64,000 nt of DNA, taken from contig NC_073356.2 of assembly GCF_027580225.2 (NCBI RefSeq), positions 2,666,001 through 2,730,000 of the forward strand, in the 5' to 3' direction. Position numbers and translations under genes: made by a program. Numbering within the stretch: the first letter of the stretch is position 1; each line of letters starts with the position of its first letter. This document shows positions 23,531 through 35,800 of the stretch, piece after piece. The notes beneath the pieces were generated by a model. The model was given only the letters and a program-made list of their open reading frames with translations. It did no database searches and was not told where the DNA came from. The DNA comes from Misgurnus anguillicaudatus (taxonomy: Eukaryota > Chordata > Actinopteri > Cypriniformes > Cobitidae).

Positions 23531-23753
23531 ATCCCTACTAAAAAATCCAGCTAAGACCAGCATAAACTGGTGAGCTGGTCTCCAGCTTGGTTTTAGCTGA
23601 TATTGGTGGTGCAGCAAACTGGTCTAGCTGTACATGTTTTGGTCACTCTTTAAGCTGGTCTAGCTGGAAGATCAGCTGACGCACCAGCTTTGCTAGGCTG
23701 GGAGGACCAGCTTAAACCAGCTACCAGCTTATGCTGGATTTTTCAGTAGGGAT
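23531..23753. mobile_element. short palindromic MITE (ATCCCTACTAAAAAATCCAGC ends)
   Basis: The left end ATCCCTACTAAAAAATCCAG is matched by CTGGATTTTTCAGTAGGGAT at the right, with one mismatch. The interior is made of repeated AGCTGGT/ACCAGCT units that can fold back. Lies 380 bases upstream of the fabp11a start. Confidence 0.85.
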
Positions 23754-23957
23754 TGGCGAACCAAAAATGTTTCTTTTGTTGCATTGCTGCCTCTTTTAGA
23801 ACATTTATATTCAAAAGTCTTTATTTTTAAAAGTGTAAAACTTTTATTATTATACAAACCTTTAACTTTCATTGATCCACAAGCATTACATATTTTGTTT
23901 ATAATGCGTATAATAACATGCTTGTAAGCATTAATATACTGTGCACGAAACAACTCT

Positions 23958-24376
23958 TCTATAGACCCCTTCACGGTTCACGTCACAGGCTGTTCCCACT
24001 GCGCATGTCGGGGTCAGAAAAGTCATTACAGCTGATTGAGTTGCGTATTATTCGGTATCGTCAAAAATGCCTACTTACGTCGTGGGCTGTGAAAATCGCA
24101 CGAGGTCTTCCGTTAAGTTTTCGCGATTCATGCAGAATCTCAAAAACAAAAAAAATACAACATCTGCGTCTGCAAGCAATTAACGTGCAGACTGGGACAA
24201 TGCAAAGATCGAAGAGGCTTGTGTTTGTAGTGCTCACTTCATTTGAGGTAAGTCATCATTTTTCAGCACTGTTAGATTAAATTATAAAGCCTAAATGGTA
24301 TGAACAGTTCGACCCCGTGCTGCGCGCGCACCGATAATCATTCAATGTGTTTACAAACCTTGAAGGGGTCTATAGA
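23958..24376 (+). mobile_element. P-element-like MITE with broken THAP domain
   Basis: Terminal inverted repeats TCTATAGACCCCTTCA(C/A)GGTT at both ends (16 bases perfect). Inside, a THAP-type frame starts at 24067 (MPTYVVGCENRTRSSVKFSR). It shifts frame around 24150-24180, where HLRLQAI appears in another frame, then resumes as RADWDNAKIEEACVCSAHF up to a GTAAGT donor at 24247. No transposase follows. It looks like an internally deleted transposon that kept its first THAP exon. Confidence 0.75.
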
Positions 24377-24596
24377 TAAAACCATGTGTTTTAATACAAC
24401 ATTATAGTTAAATAGTAATGTATTATTTTCTTAGATGTCAAGTAGAATTGGCCCATATATGGCCCAGGTAATGTATATTGAAGATGGACAATGGATAAAT
24501 ATGACAGCCGTGTGTCTGTGAGAATCTGGTCAGGTCATTTAATCTCTAAAGAAAGATGCAAAAGTACCTCAAACACACGATTACGTCTCAGATAAG

Positions 24597-24602
24597 TTTA
24601 TT
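24597..24602 (-). promoter_or_regulatory. mrpl53 polyadenylation signal
   Basis: AATAAA on the minus strand, 58 bases past the mrpl53 stop codon, which implies a very short 3' UTR. Confidence 0.6.
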
Positions 24603-24659
24603 GGATACAAAAACACACACACATACAGTATTTACATAGAAATATACTATTTCAGCAGA

Positions 24660-26104
24660 CTATTTCTTGTCTTTTGCTTGAGGGTCTTTAGCATTGCAGC
24701 GGGTCTGTAGTGCTGACAGCATTTCTTGTGTGGTTAGTTTGGATCCTTTCATCACCAGCCTTTCTCCATCCACTGCCAAAGACCATGAATCACACATCAA
24801 AAATGACACCGCATCATATTATTGAAACGTCAGTAAACTTCACTTACAGAATGTGATGTCTATCAGAGGCTCTGATCGGTCATGCTTCACCTCTGTGACA
24901 ACTTCACAGTTCATATTTGAGGATCTGGCTTTATCAGAGCCAACCATGAAGAGAAACTCTCTGTCGGAAAGAAGCAAACCTGTCAGGTTCTTTGCACTTG
25001 ACAAAATCATAAGCATTATGATAGCTGATTGAAAATGATGCTTGTGTGGCAAATCCCCTAAAAAAGACCTTGAAGTGTGGGTGTTTCAGAAGGAATTTTC
25101 AAACTAAAAAACTTCAATAAGTACACTGGACAGCTTAGGACAGAAAAGACAATGACCTAGTCAAATTAGCTTTAAAAAAAGCCAAAAGAGCAGAGTATGA
25201 TGAGCATGTAAATGCCAACTATTTCACTCCAATAAAATTGCAATGGCATAAAAGCCTTTACCAAAGGAAAACTGTACTGATTACATGCGTTTAAAATTTC
25301 ACATCCAAAGAAAAGTTTGATTCCCATAGTCTGGCCATAATGAAAAGCATAACTATGATCATGTTCAATTTAGCACTGAAGGTATGTACTGTTTTTGTTA
25401 GGCAAAAGTATAAACCTTGAGAAGTGCATGGAAAGAAGTGGAACCTATAGTACTAATTTCGACTACTATTAAGTACTAAAAATAGGCGAATTGCATTTGC
25501 AGTGCATTTGTTTTCCAACACGACTTTACAAGTCTGCTGCAGTTACTACATTTCACCTGAAGGGGGCGCCAGAAGTTCAATGTTTGAACGAGTTATTGTT
25601 AGAGAAGATATAAAATTCAACAATTCGACAATAATCTGCACAGTTTTTAGGCGGTATCATAAACAGAATTAATATAACAACAGTACACTCTCTTATTATC
25701 GACAATATTATTATTATTTACAAGCACCATAAGCACATAACTTAGTAACGTTAGCTTAACTCTTTACGTAACGTTACTCCTAAATTGCATGATGTATATT
25801 ATGAGTCCAACTATACAGTGTTGCTTTAAAAACGCAATAAATATTATAATTGACCATAAACTGAGAAACACAATGATGTACAATTTGTCCATGTGTGACT
25901 GACGTTACAAGAAGAGCTCCTACAGAACAAATCGTGCATGCATTTTAACGTTAGTAAACAATCCGCTTTAACACAAATTGAATAAAAATGAATATATGTG
26001 TAATATTATTACCTTGTAGAGCGGACATTAGATTCAAATGGGCAAAACTGTACAGCTATTTTCTTGACCGTCTTTAACACTACAGCTCCCCTGGACGCCG
26101 CCAT
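24660..26104 (-). CDS. mrpl53: mitochondrial large ribosomal subunit protein L53, 3 exons
   Basis: Nuclear-encoded protein of the 39S mitochondrial ribosomal subunit. Exons 26013-26104, 24848-24960 and 24660-24772 total 318 bases (105 residues plus stop), close to the human 112. Diagnostic segments are KIAVQFCPFESNVRSTR (15-31), the hallmark L53 start of the thioredoxin-like fold; SSNMNCEVVTEVKHDRSEP with IDITF; and GERLVMKGSKLTTQEML. The Lys-rich tail (DPQAKDKK) is shorter than in mammals. The start ATG at 26104 sits in CAAAGATGGCGG, a good initiation context. Intron 1 is 1.05 kb and intron 2 is 75 bases, all GT-AG. Known only as a structural mitoribosome component; no separate presequence is obvious. 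Confidence 0.93.
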
Positions 26105-26860
26105 CTTTGTCTAGATGCCCTTTGACCTGATGATGACGTATCAGCCCTGTACATATGATGTGTAAAACACGAATTAAGGAGGTGTCTTAAAGTTCTTCAT
26201 AGAATTTATCCTGTTAAACATGTTTTGGAAAGATTTAAGCTTAATATTTCATATGCTTGTGAATTTTGTGGTCAGGGAAAAGAATCATATACACAAAACA
26301 AAATGGGTCCTTTGTAAACCAAACCTGTCACATTTTATAAATGATTTCAAATTATACAGTACCCCTTTGAAAAAAGTTAAGAACAAAAAAGCTCAGAAAA
26401 CATATATTTTAAAAATACTAAATTTTTTGTAATTTTTTTTCTCTATTTTCTTTTCTGATAACTTGTGAACAATGTGTGAGTAATACCTCATGTTCATGTG
26501 GCATTGAACAAAAATGTATTTCATACTTGTTGATGATATTCAATAAAAAAAAAAGTGTAAAACACGTGTACATGTGAAAGCATTATATAGATATATGTAG
26601 ATCTTTTCATGTTAATAGTTTCAAATTCAAGGACTGTTTTGTATAAAAATATTTTAGTGGTTTTAGGTTTATAAACTACAAATTCATATGTTGTTGGTTT
26701 TTAATATGTTGTAGGCCTACATCATAATACAGTTTTCATAGCTGCGCTAATCGGAGCAAACTACGTGAAAATTACGATTATGATTACGACTTGAGTTGTT
26801 GTTTTTAGGATAATGAACATGTCCAGTAGATGGCGCGAGTGGATGATGTATTTATGTGAC
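26105..26860. other. mrpl53 upstream region, no gene seen
   Basis: AT-rich, with CTGATGATGACGTATCAG (a CRE-like TGACGTA core) at about 26130-26145 near the presumed mrpl53 promoter. Short open frames here have no recognisable domain. Confidence 0.35.
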
Positions 26861-26864
26861 ACAG

Positions 26865-27223
26865 CTTTACAATCCACTTCATGGTATAGTTTTATTAGAC
26901 TAAAATAAATGTAAGAGCTGTCCAAACTGAAAACATCTTGACATATCTTAAAATACATCAGTGCCCTTTGTTTTGCCTCAAAATGCACACAAGTAATGTT
27001 TTTATTAAGGCATTGTTAAAACTACACTAGTCAACATTTGAAGTGGATCAAATCCTTTCCTTAAAGTTGTCTTAAAACCAATACCCAATACCCGTTCTTG
27101 TCTTAGGACAACTTTGATGAACGGTTTTGATCCACTTCAAATGTTGACTAGTATAGTTCTATTTCCTAATTTACCTAAGGCCTAGTCCTGTTTTAAGATA
27201 ATCCCTGTCCGGGAAACTGCCCC
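26865..27223. mobile_element. GGGCGGTTTCCCGGACAGGG-family MITE, interrupted copy
   Basis: Inverted relative of the complete element at 52858-53100: shares GTAAGAGCTGTCCAAACTGA, CAGTGCCCTTTGTTTTGCCT and the end ATCCCTGTCCGGGAAACTGC. Its left end is eroded, and a 127-base palindrome (27026-27152) is inserted in it. Confidence 0.8.
27026..27152. mobile_element. 127-bp palindromic MITE, nested
   Basis: Ends ACTAGTCAACATTTGAAGTG and its complement; the inverted repeat is perfect for 27 bases (through GATCAAA). The uninterrupted sister repeat at 52858 lacks it. Confidence 0.9.
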
Positions 27224-28029
27224 ATAGTGTTCAACCTATAGGCAAAATTCAACTAAACACCGTAGTCCTAAATGAGTATTAGGATGTTTACAATGTATGG
27301 TTGTATAAGGACGAGAAATTCTGCATAAAGACTTAATTGCCTTTAGTCCATTTTATTTGTTGCTTGAACGAATACCAAAGGATTTGTGTAATAAAAACCA
27401 TATATATATATATTTTATGTGTTCTCATTAAGTGCATTAAGTCTCGATTCTGCTCATATGAATGCCCATTAATACAAATTATTGTTTTATCTCTTGATTC
27501 ATTAAACATGTTCTGATCAGTAAGAAACTTTTACTTTTTCCCTGCTGTAATTTGTTTCAGTTTTATTTTATCACCTATTTTATTTGACTATCACATAATG
27601 TTTTTTCTACTCTTTCTACTTCTTTATAAGTCTGTTGTCAAGGAATGTTTAGTTCATCATTTTTAATTAGTTTTAAATATAAAACTAATATTATTATATG
27701 CTATATAACTGTCTCTTAAAAATAACATAGCATCAGTAATACAAACATATGAGACCAGACAGGTCATGAACATCGTGTTTATCAAATAAAGTGCCGCTGG
27801 GAATGGGATTGGCCTAGAAGATATGAAAGAAAATATTTGTATATGTGGTTATGGTGTTCCTTTGAAAAATTGCTCTGTAACTTTATATTTTTATCTTACA
27901 CAGTATTCAGATTTGTGGGCTATTTATTGTTATAATATTATGTAGTACATCTATTGCTAAGCAACTACTGAAACAATGGGCTACAATGGTTTTCTCATGT
28001 AAATCATCATGTTTCTGTTCTAAGAAACC

Positions 28030-28525
28030 AACAAGTCATCTGGTGATCAGTAACTATTAGTAACTAATATATACTGCAATATTATTACTTTCCTTGGTAA
28101 CTAGTGAAACTCATTATTATTACAATAAATTGTCATAATAGTAATTGTAATAATACCAAACAATATTATCACCCCAAAAAATGGCTAGTTACTAATTACT
28201 ATTTGTCACAATGTCACCAACGGAGGAAGCCAGCTCTTTTTCATTGGTTCACGTGCTTGAGCACTGTTACAGATTTTATTTTAAATGTTACTGCTTTATA
28301 AAATTACAGAAGTTGTTTTAAAAAATAGTTTGAGTCAGTTGTACTCTTAATTTATCTGTAACGTTCATGGATTCACAGACTGCAAAAATTACCCAATTAC
28401 TTTGATGGGGTGTAAAGGAAAAGTAATGTAATTAGTAACTAATACTGTTTGCTGGGAATATTGAGTAAAGCAATAATATTACTTTTGAAAGGTGTAACTA
28501 GTAACACTGCTGGTGTTGTGTGAAA
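28030..28525. mobile_element. decayed TAACTAGTAACACTGCTGG element
   Basis: The right end GGTGTAACTAGTAACACTGC resembles hAT-type termini. The interior repeats TTACTAATTACT/TAGTAACTAAT motifs in both orientations. The left end is not clear. Confidence 0.4.
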
Positions 28526-29277
28526 ACATCTTCTCACTGTCATTTCACCAACACCCAGTCAGTTTCTTTACTGAATCACATAATAATAAATGCATTGATG
28601 TGGATACATTAAACTATATTTAAACATTGGGGTTGAGGTCTGAACTTCCTATTAAGCATCAAGAATAATAATGTCAGTAAATGCCACCGGGAGCGGCTTT
28701 ATTTAATCTAAATGAACCAAGCAACAAGCACAAGACAACAAACAATGTGGGTGAAAACCACATGGGAGGCGTTTTTACAGTGTCAGTGTCAAATGTTAAA
28801 TTTGAGAATTGCTGTCGTTGCTTCTTGTGTTATAAATTTAGAAGCTTAACAGGAAGTCAAACACAAGGCTTTTGGGTATTCATTTAGAAAACAGAAGGCG
28901 TTAGTGACACTTTTGGATGCTACTGTATGTTTCTAAAACCAATTGTAGACTTATCTGTAGATTTATAAAGTCATTTATGTTGTATATTTGTGAACATGTG
29001 TTTGTAATAGTAGTGAATAAGAAATACATTGTTTAAGTTATTTTCCCAACATAGATCAGGATCTTTTGAAACGTCAATAATTTTCTATTAACATACGCTG
29101 AATTAAACCAACTTTCATTTCATCCTGCAGTAATTTAAAGGTATATAGTCATTATTAAGCCTCCTTTGAATAGTTTTTGATGCCAAATTATAATTGTATG
29201 TATCAACCAGCTGACAAAAAAAACTACAAATTCAAGCTCCTGATCATACCCGAGCATATTTTGTTGCAGTGACGGAA

Positions 29278-29304
29278 ACTACATATCCCGTGATCCATTG
29301 CGGC
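29278..29304 (+). promoter_or_regulatory. ZNF143/Staf-like promoter element
   Basis: The 27-base stretch has ACTACA, two variable bases, TCCC, eight variable bases, then TTGCGGC. This is the layout of the long Staf/ZNF143 site found just upstream of many vertebrate transcription starts. It sits in a locally GC-richer, CpG-containing stretch and immediately precedes a region with good splice donors. Binding is inferred from the motif. Confidence 0.6.
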
Positions 29305-29339
29305 GCAACTTAACAATCGCTGCTGGGTTCTGTCACTCC

Positions 29340-29564
29340 ACCCCTCCACATCTTTGAAGTGTAGCGGAGGACTGAGGGCTGAATAGAGAGTCAGAGTACC
29401 ACCGGACCGGTATGTTATATACTGCAGACCTTCAGCCTCGATTTCATCTTCCTATTTACTCTCTTTTTAAACACTGCACGTTGCCGCCTGCATACGGTTG
29501 AGATCTGACCATATACGATAAACTCGACATAGGAGAACAGCTGATCTACGGATGCTCGTGTCGG
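29340..29564 (+). other. putative first exon(s) of an unidentified plus-strand gene
   Basis: Downstream of the ZNF143-like site is GC-richer DNA with two donors. One is CCG|GTATGT, ending an exon at 29409. The other is GTCGG|GTAAGT, ending an exon at 29564. An ATG at 29552 lies 13 bases before the second donor (M-L-V-S-G split), so the exon may be mostly or wholly 5' UTR. No later exon of the same gene was recognised up to the window end, which would make the first intron exceed 34 kb unless a small exon was missed. The gene is not identified. Confidence 0.4.
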
Positions 29565-29904
29565 GTAAGTGCTCGTTTAATAACACAGTCCACTCGATAA
29601 CAGGGCTTCATGAGTGGAAAAGTTATCCACGATAAGGCATATATATGTAATAACAATAAATGCATTATAATTGTCACTGCACGTATTGAAGTTCCCTCAT
29701 GTACTATTTAAACGTCGCAACACGTGAGAAGCGGACAGATCGCAGTACATTTATACGACGAAACATTTGCCTGCATAACAACCTTTGACCTCTCAATGTT
29801 ACAATAACAAAATAACACGTGATTAATCATAATCTAATAATAATGTACAATTATTGATGTCAGCATATGAACTCACAACATACTATAACCAACGCGAAAA
29901 TTAA

Positions 29905-30030
29905 AACCAAAATAGCATGGTTAGTTAGTTACTGTAGTTAAACAATGCTTACCACACAATAACCATGGTTGTGCAACAAAAAAACATGGTTAAACCATGG
30001 TTAGTGTATTAAAACTATGGTTACTTTTGT
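29905..30030. repeat. ACCATGGTT palindrome cluster
   Basis: Several alternating CATGGTTA and TAACCATGG units form a small foldback, inside the presumed first intron of the plus-strand gene. Confidence 0.6.
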
Positions 30031-30526
30031 AAGGGAATCTGTGCTGAGCTACGGAAAACTGTAATAAATTTATAGTTTATTGGGCAAATTAACACCTTTG
30101 GTTTGTATAAAAATTAGATCACTTAAATAAATGTTTGTTGGACTATAAAAAGGTAAAAAGAAATCTCTTTTAAGAATCTATGACTGAAAGTGGATCTCTC
30201 TTTACTGTTTTGTAATAATGTAGGCTTCAGTTCAGAGGCATGGTTAGGCATATATGTCTTGCAAATAGTCAAATGTTTGTTTCACACTTTTTGTTAATAA
30301 ACGTGTTTACTTTACAGTTCTGGACAGAATACCAGTGAGGGTTAATGACCTCTTCTAATAAACACATATTTTACACACAACTCTTCATTAAAGATGTTAT
30401 CTCTCTGCCAGTCAGCAAAGTATAAATATCGGTGCATTGTAAATGTCCCCTCTCAGCACAAATAAAGCCTATTGTGAAATAAAGGCAGCCTTTGCAGGTC
30501 AAACCTAGAATTACAGTGCATTTTCT

Positions 30527-30955
30527 TAAAGGGGACATATCATGAGCATCGGACTATTTCCATGTTTAAGTGCTATAATTGGGTCCCCAGTGCTTCTATC
30601 AACCTAGAAAATGTGATAAAGATCAAGCCAGTAACTTAGTTTTGGTAAACCATTCTCTGCAAGCATGTGAAAAAACTAACTAATTGAAATTTGGCTCCCC
30701 TTGTGATGTCAGAAGGGGATAATACAGCCCCTTAATCTGCACTATCCAACCACGGCACTGTCATTTAGTGCAGAGATCAAAGTGTCAATTTTAACATGAT
30801 ATAATAAATTATCTATACGGTATTTTGAGCTAGAACTTCACAAATGTACTCTGGAGACACCAGAGACTTATTTGATGTTATTTTTTGATTCTTTTTTGAT
30901 TATAAAATTATTCTTTTTATGTTAAAGAAGTCGTTGTGAAATGTTCCCTTTAAAT
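30527..30955 (+). mobile_element. GGGGACATATCATGA-family element
   Basis: Starts AAAGGGGACATATCATGAGC and ends GTTGTGAAATGTTCCCTTTA. Matches the copies at 953, 2901 and 55985 over most of its length. Non-coding. Confidence 0.8.
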
Positions 30956-31374
30956 CAATGTGTCTGGATTTAACATAAAAGCTGTTGGGTTGACACTTTA
31001 TAAGTCTGGCCAGAAAAAAGCTCTGACTTAGACTTTATTTAAACAGATAATGCTGTCCCGGTTGGCTGAGCGTAGTTTCAGGCTCGGTTTCATCTGTAGC
31101 ACTGCAGTGCACCTGTGCTTCACATTGAGGGTTTTAGTAAATTGTTAGATTTTTTTGGTTTGGTTACCACAAGACTGCTCAGTCCATAAAATGACACGAA
31201 AAAGAAAGTCGTACTACAGAAACGAAAACCTATTTACAGTGCTGAGTGACATGAAAAAAACATTAAGTGGAAAATCGTGAACACGAATAAATAAATGAAA
31301 TATTTCATGACTATACCTTGACTTGCCTTGGAGATTGTGTTGGATCGGCACATGTAGTTTTTTGCTCATTACCC

Positions 31375-31770
31375 CGATTTCACATTGCATGTAAACACCT
31401 TAACCGGCTTTCTCGCCGTTTTGTTCATGTGCACATGTCTCTGCGTATGAAAGATAAACGTCACTCGCGGAAGTAAAGGCAAAGTAACGTATAAAAGTCT
31501 GCGCTGAAATCAACTGAAAATTAAAGCTCATTTTACATTTACAGAGAAGAGATACAAAAGTATAGCTTAAGACAGATTTCCTGCGTATGTACTATATGTG
31601 GTGACATCACTGCCTATTAGAAACCTGACGATGGTCCAAATCCCATGTAAACGCAGTTTTCTGCGTAGCCGGTTTATTGATTTGCATGTAAACCCACAAA
31701 AAAAGGTTTATATGATAAGCAGATTTTTGATATTTATCCGGCTTATTCTGTGCATGTAAACACACTCGGT
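31375..31770. repeat. GCATGTAAACAC inverted-repeat element
   Basis: GCATGTAAACACC with an adjacent CCGG near 31390, GCATGTAAACCC near 31685 and TGCATGTAAACACAC near 31755 look like a degenerate MITE. The boundaries are estimates. Confidence 0.4.
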
Positions 31771-32316
31771 GTTGGAAGAATTAAACACTGTGCTTCACTT
31801 CACTGATGTAAGGTGAGATATGCTGTTTAATGCGTGTAAGTTGAATATAACCAAATATTGAAACTAGGATGAAAAGATTTGTGCTGCTTCACTTTTTTCA
31901 TCATTGAGAGATTTATTCATCTGCACTTACGGTAATGGGAAGCAGTCAGACGCTGAAAACCTTTGCAGAATAAGATTCAAGAAACATTTGTGTTGTCCTT
32001 GACAGATTTGTTTATGGGTGAAGCTAACGATTGCATTATTGGTTGTTCTGAATAACAAAAGTCACGCAGACACGTGCACCCTCCTGTTGTTAGAAAGACA
32101 TGTGGCTGTAAGCTAAGATGGGTTTATAGGTTCTAGCAGTGTTGTTTACCACATTTGGGTCCAAATCACTATAAAGTGCATCTGGTGTCCTCATCAGTTA
32201 TCTTCAGCAAAATGCAAACTAATGAAACTCTAAGGTTTTATTATAAATGGCCAAACATTTACACACATGTATAAGTAGTACAAGGTTAAGTGTCTTGCTT
32301 TTCTAATTTTATGCTA

Positions 32317-32847
32317 CACTATATTGCCAAAGGTTTTGGGACACCTGCCTTACATGAACCTGAATGACATCCCATTCTTAATCCATAGGGTTTAATATGG
32401 AGTTTTGCAGCTCTAACAGCTTTAACTCTTCTTGGAAGACTTTCTACAAGGTTTAGGAGTGTGTTTATGGGATTTTTTGACCATTCTTCTAAAAGCACAT
32501 TTGTAAAGCCAGACACTGATGTTGGATGAGAAGGTCTCGCTCGTAGTCTCCACTCTAATTCATCCCAAAGATGTCCTATTGGGTTGAGGTCAGGACTCTG
32601 TGCAGGCCAATCAAGTTCCTCTACACCAAACTTGCTCATCCATGTCTTTATGGACCTTGCTTTGTGCACTGCGCATGTTGAAACAGGAAGGGGCCATCCC
32701 CAAACTCTTCCCACAAAGTTGGGAGGATGAAATGGTCCAAAAAGTCTTGGTATGTTGAAGCATTAAGAGTTTCTTTCACTGGAAGTGATTGAAACACCTG
32801 CATTCAATGATTTGGAGGGGTGTCCCAAAACCTTTGTCAATATAGTG
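32317..32847 (-). mobile_element. internally deleted Tc1/mariner-like element
   Basis: Ends CACTATATTG(C/A)CAAAGG then TTTTGGGACACC at both termini, each flanked by TA, the Tc1/mariner target duplication. The minus strand encodes a C-terminal transposase fragment (LDWPAQSPDLNPIGHLWDEL at about 32560-32620). The N-terminal DNA-binding region and first catalytic Asp are absent. The element is 531 bases against about 1.2-1.6 kb for an intact one, so it is dead. Confidence 0.92.
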
Positions 32848-35800
32848 TATTTCTTTTGACTGGATGTACTGTATGTGATTTTGGCATGTCCCACGTACTG
32901 CTCAGCTAACTTTGAGTGTAAAAAGTGGATAAAATACATACAATTTACTTTCTGTATTTATTTGATAAAACAAGTCATTTTGATTCATTTATTCTCGTAA
33001 TAATATATTATCATAATAATAATAATATTGCATGTGTTCCTGAAATTGATGTCCACTCTGTGATAAAACACAACTGAAACCCATTCTGGCTTTGTTCAGT
33101 TAAGGTTAAATCATATAATGCACATCGAGTACAGTATCATTACTTATCATTCTTGATTCATCACATTTTTTTGTTAAATTGTAAACAGTGCACTGTCAGC
33201 TTTAACAGTTAATCACTTTGCTTACTGCAAGTGTGTTTATTAAATGCTAACGTTACCCAAAAAGTCCATCCTGTCATTGTCCACCCCATTACAAAGCCTT
33301 CCAGGTGTTTTAACGATGATCATTTGATACTTTACAAACCAGCCAGTTTGTAAGGGAAGGTTTTGATAGGAATCGGTCTGAAAGTGGAGTTGAGATGGCA
33401 AAAAGATATTGGGAAATATAGGCTATATACATTTTTATGAAAATATACCAATTATTTTATCAAGTTAGCAAAATTTTGTGTCGGATTTCTTGATTTCTTA
33501 ATAAACAAATGAGGACCAGTAAGTATTATTGGAAATTTTGGCTAAATGGTTGCTTGATTTTATTAAAATATATTGCGTATTTTATTGGGCAATGAATGTT
33601 TTGGCAGTAATTTCGTTCTTAATCTATATAAAGACTTTCTCCAATAACTTAAATGTGTTGTTTATAAAGGGACACATTATCTTTCTTCAGATCAACATTA
33701 TATAATCACTGTATATAATCATCATTCCATGACAGGGATGACATCTTTTGTGGTTTACTCATGTTTGCTTGCAGGTCATTTATAAAATGTGCTTGAGCTT
33801 AAGTCTCACAGCGTAATGTCTAATATACAGCAAATATAAATTGAATTGCAAAACTTCAACTACTCTTCTTCAAGGGCCACATTTTAAAACTAAATATGAT
33901 GCGGGCAAAACTTATATAACTATAAACTTTTCTCTATTCTTTTTTCATATTTTAAATACAATTGCAGTTTAACAATGCAAGAGCCAAATGGTAATAGTTA
34001 AACTATGAACATTGCACAAAAAAGTAATCAACACACATTTTTGTATAGCACTAACTGTAATGCAGAGCTCTTAATCTTCTTTTGTTTATAAATGTTTAAC
34101 TTTCAAAAATTGTTACATTTCAGGTATTCACAACATATAGTCTTCTCCTAATGACTGAAATTACACTTCATGTTTTTTTATATTTTAAAGATATATAAGC
34201 TAAACCGCTTTTCCATTGTACACTACATTTGGACACGACAGTAGAAGTTCGCCCCCTAGTGGCAGTCATAATGAAATGTCATTTTAATTCGTAACTCCGT
34301 GCCAACATGGGAGGAAGCTCATTTCAGCTTAAGAGCCTTTAATCTACAAATACTGTATATCTATAGTTCAAAATTTAATTATCAGTAATCAATCGTTTTT
34401 AAAGGATGTTACTTATAAAGTTAAACAAAAAAGGATTACTAATTTTCACCTTGCACACAGTGTTTTGATTGGAGCACATTGAAATACATCACTTCCGGTC
34501 GGGCATCTCACAAGCGCTGTACTCGCACAAGTTGTTTTTTTATGCATCTAAAGCTCAAATTGTATCTGAAAATCACACACTTTTTTCAAATGGTTGGCCC
34601 CCCGCGCAGCTCCTTTCCGACTTTTCTTCCGGTTTATGACCGACAAAGATGACCAGTTTGCTGGAAAAAAATGGTTGGAGGGCCAAATTTGCCCCGCGGG
34701 CCGCCAGTTGACTAGCCATGTCTTTCTTTTGGAAATCATGAGGATATAAAGGCAGTTTATGGTGATATTGACCCATTAATGTAAAAGTTAACTTAAAAAT
34801 GGCTAATTGCATAATAAGCTGGGCTAAGAGAAATTATTATACAGAATTAAAGTACACACTTCACATTTAACCTTTAATGCTACTTGAAATGAAGTATGCT
34901 TTTACGTTCAATTGGTCTTTCTAAGCATCAGATACACAAGGTCTGTAATATAATAGTCCTAACTGAGAGGACAAGAAGCAGAGAAATGAAAATCTGGATT
35001 GAGAATTATTTAATAATGTTGCTTAAAGTTATTGATTGACTACGCATGCCATTGTCCGTATACGGTTACATTCTCTCATCTTGTGTTGATTTATTTATCA
35101 TGGCAAATATTTCACTTATAATGTTACATAATTCTAATGTGACTTAATACTTTATCAATAAGCTACCAGATGCTGTTTAGTGAAACATTACTGAGAAAAG
35201 CTAACATTGATGAGACTTTGTAGTTTTGCATGACTCCGTAGATATAACAGGAAGAGCACCGAAAAAATACTGAAAGCAGTCATGCGTACATTTTTACATA
35301 AACGACAGAGACCTACAGAACATACACAGGACCCTATTATGGTCATTTTTAAAGGAAATCTATCACTTTATTTTCTGTATAGAGCTGCAACAGCAGATTT
35401 ACTGTAATGAAACTCAACCTGCATTTGTACATGCACATATTACTGTAATGCTTACATGGCACATGCAATACAACATTGGTTTAATATTGTGAAGCACTGT
35501 TACTAAAGCAGTTACATTCGGCAGCTGCAACGTTTCTGTTTCAGATGTCTTGACATTATCTGCACGAGACATGAAATGGTCATCATCATCTAATAATACA
35601 TGTATCTCATGGGATTAATGTGAAGTCAGGAATGTTGAATTTCCACTTTGGTGTGTTTTATATGTAGCTGACAGGGTTTGCTGTTATCAGACATGTTTGG
35701 CTGGTCTCAAAAACAACAGGACTTGTCTTATCTTGTCTCGCTCTGTTATCAAATAATGGCCAATAGCAATTTTCTCAGGATAGCTGGGTGGTACCTTTAA

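Noticed and set aside
24759..24790. Alternative GT/AG choices around the short mrpl53 intron 2
   Set aside because: The 75-base intron with GTAAGT donor and TTTGGCAG acceptor keeps the L53 frame; the alternatives break it.
34561..34760. GC-richer stretch with overlapping minus-strand open frames (GGCCCCCCGCGCAGCTCC)
   Set aside because: Looks like a fragment of a dispersed repeat; no inverted ends, domain or promoter motif that could be defended.
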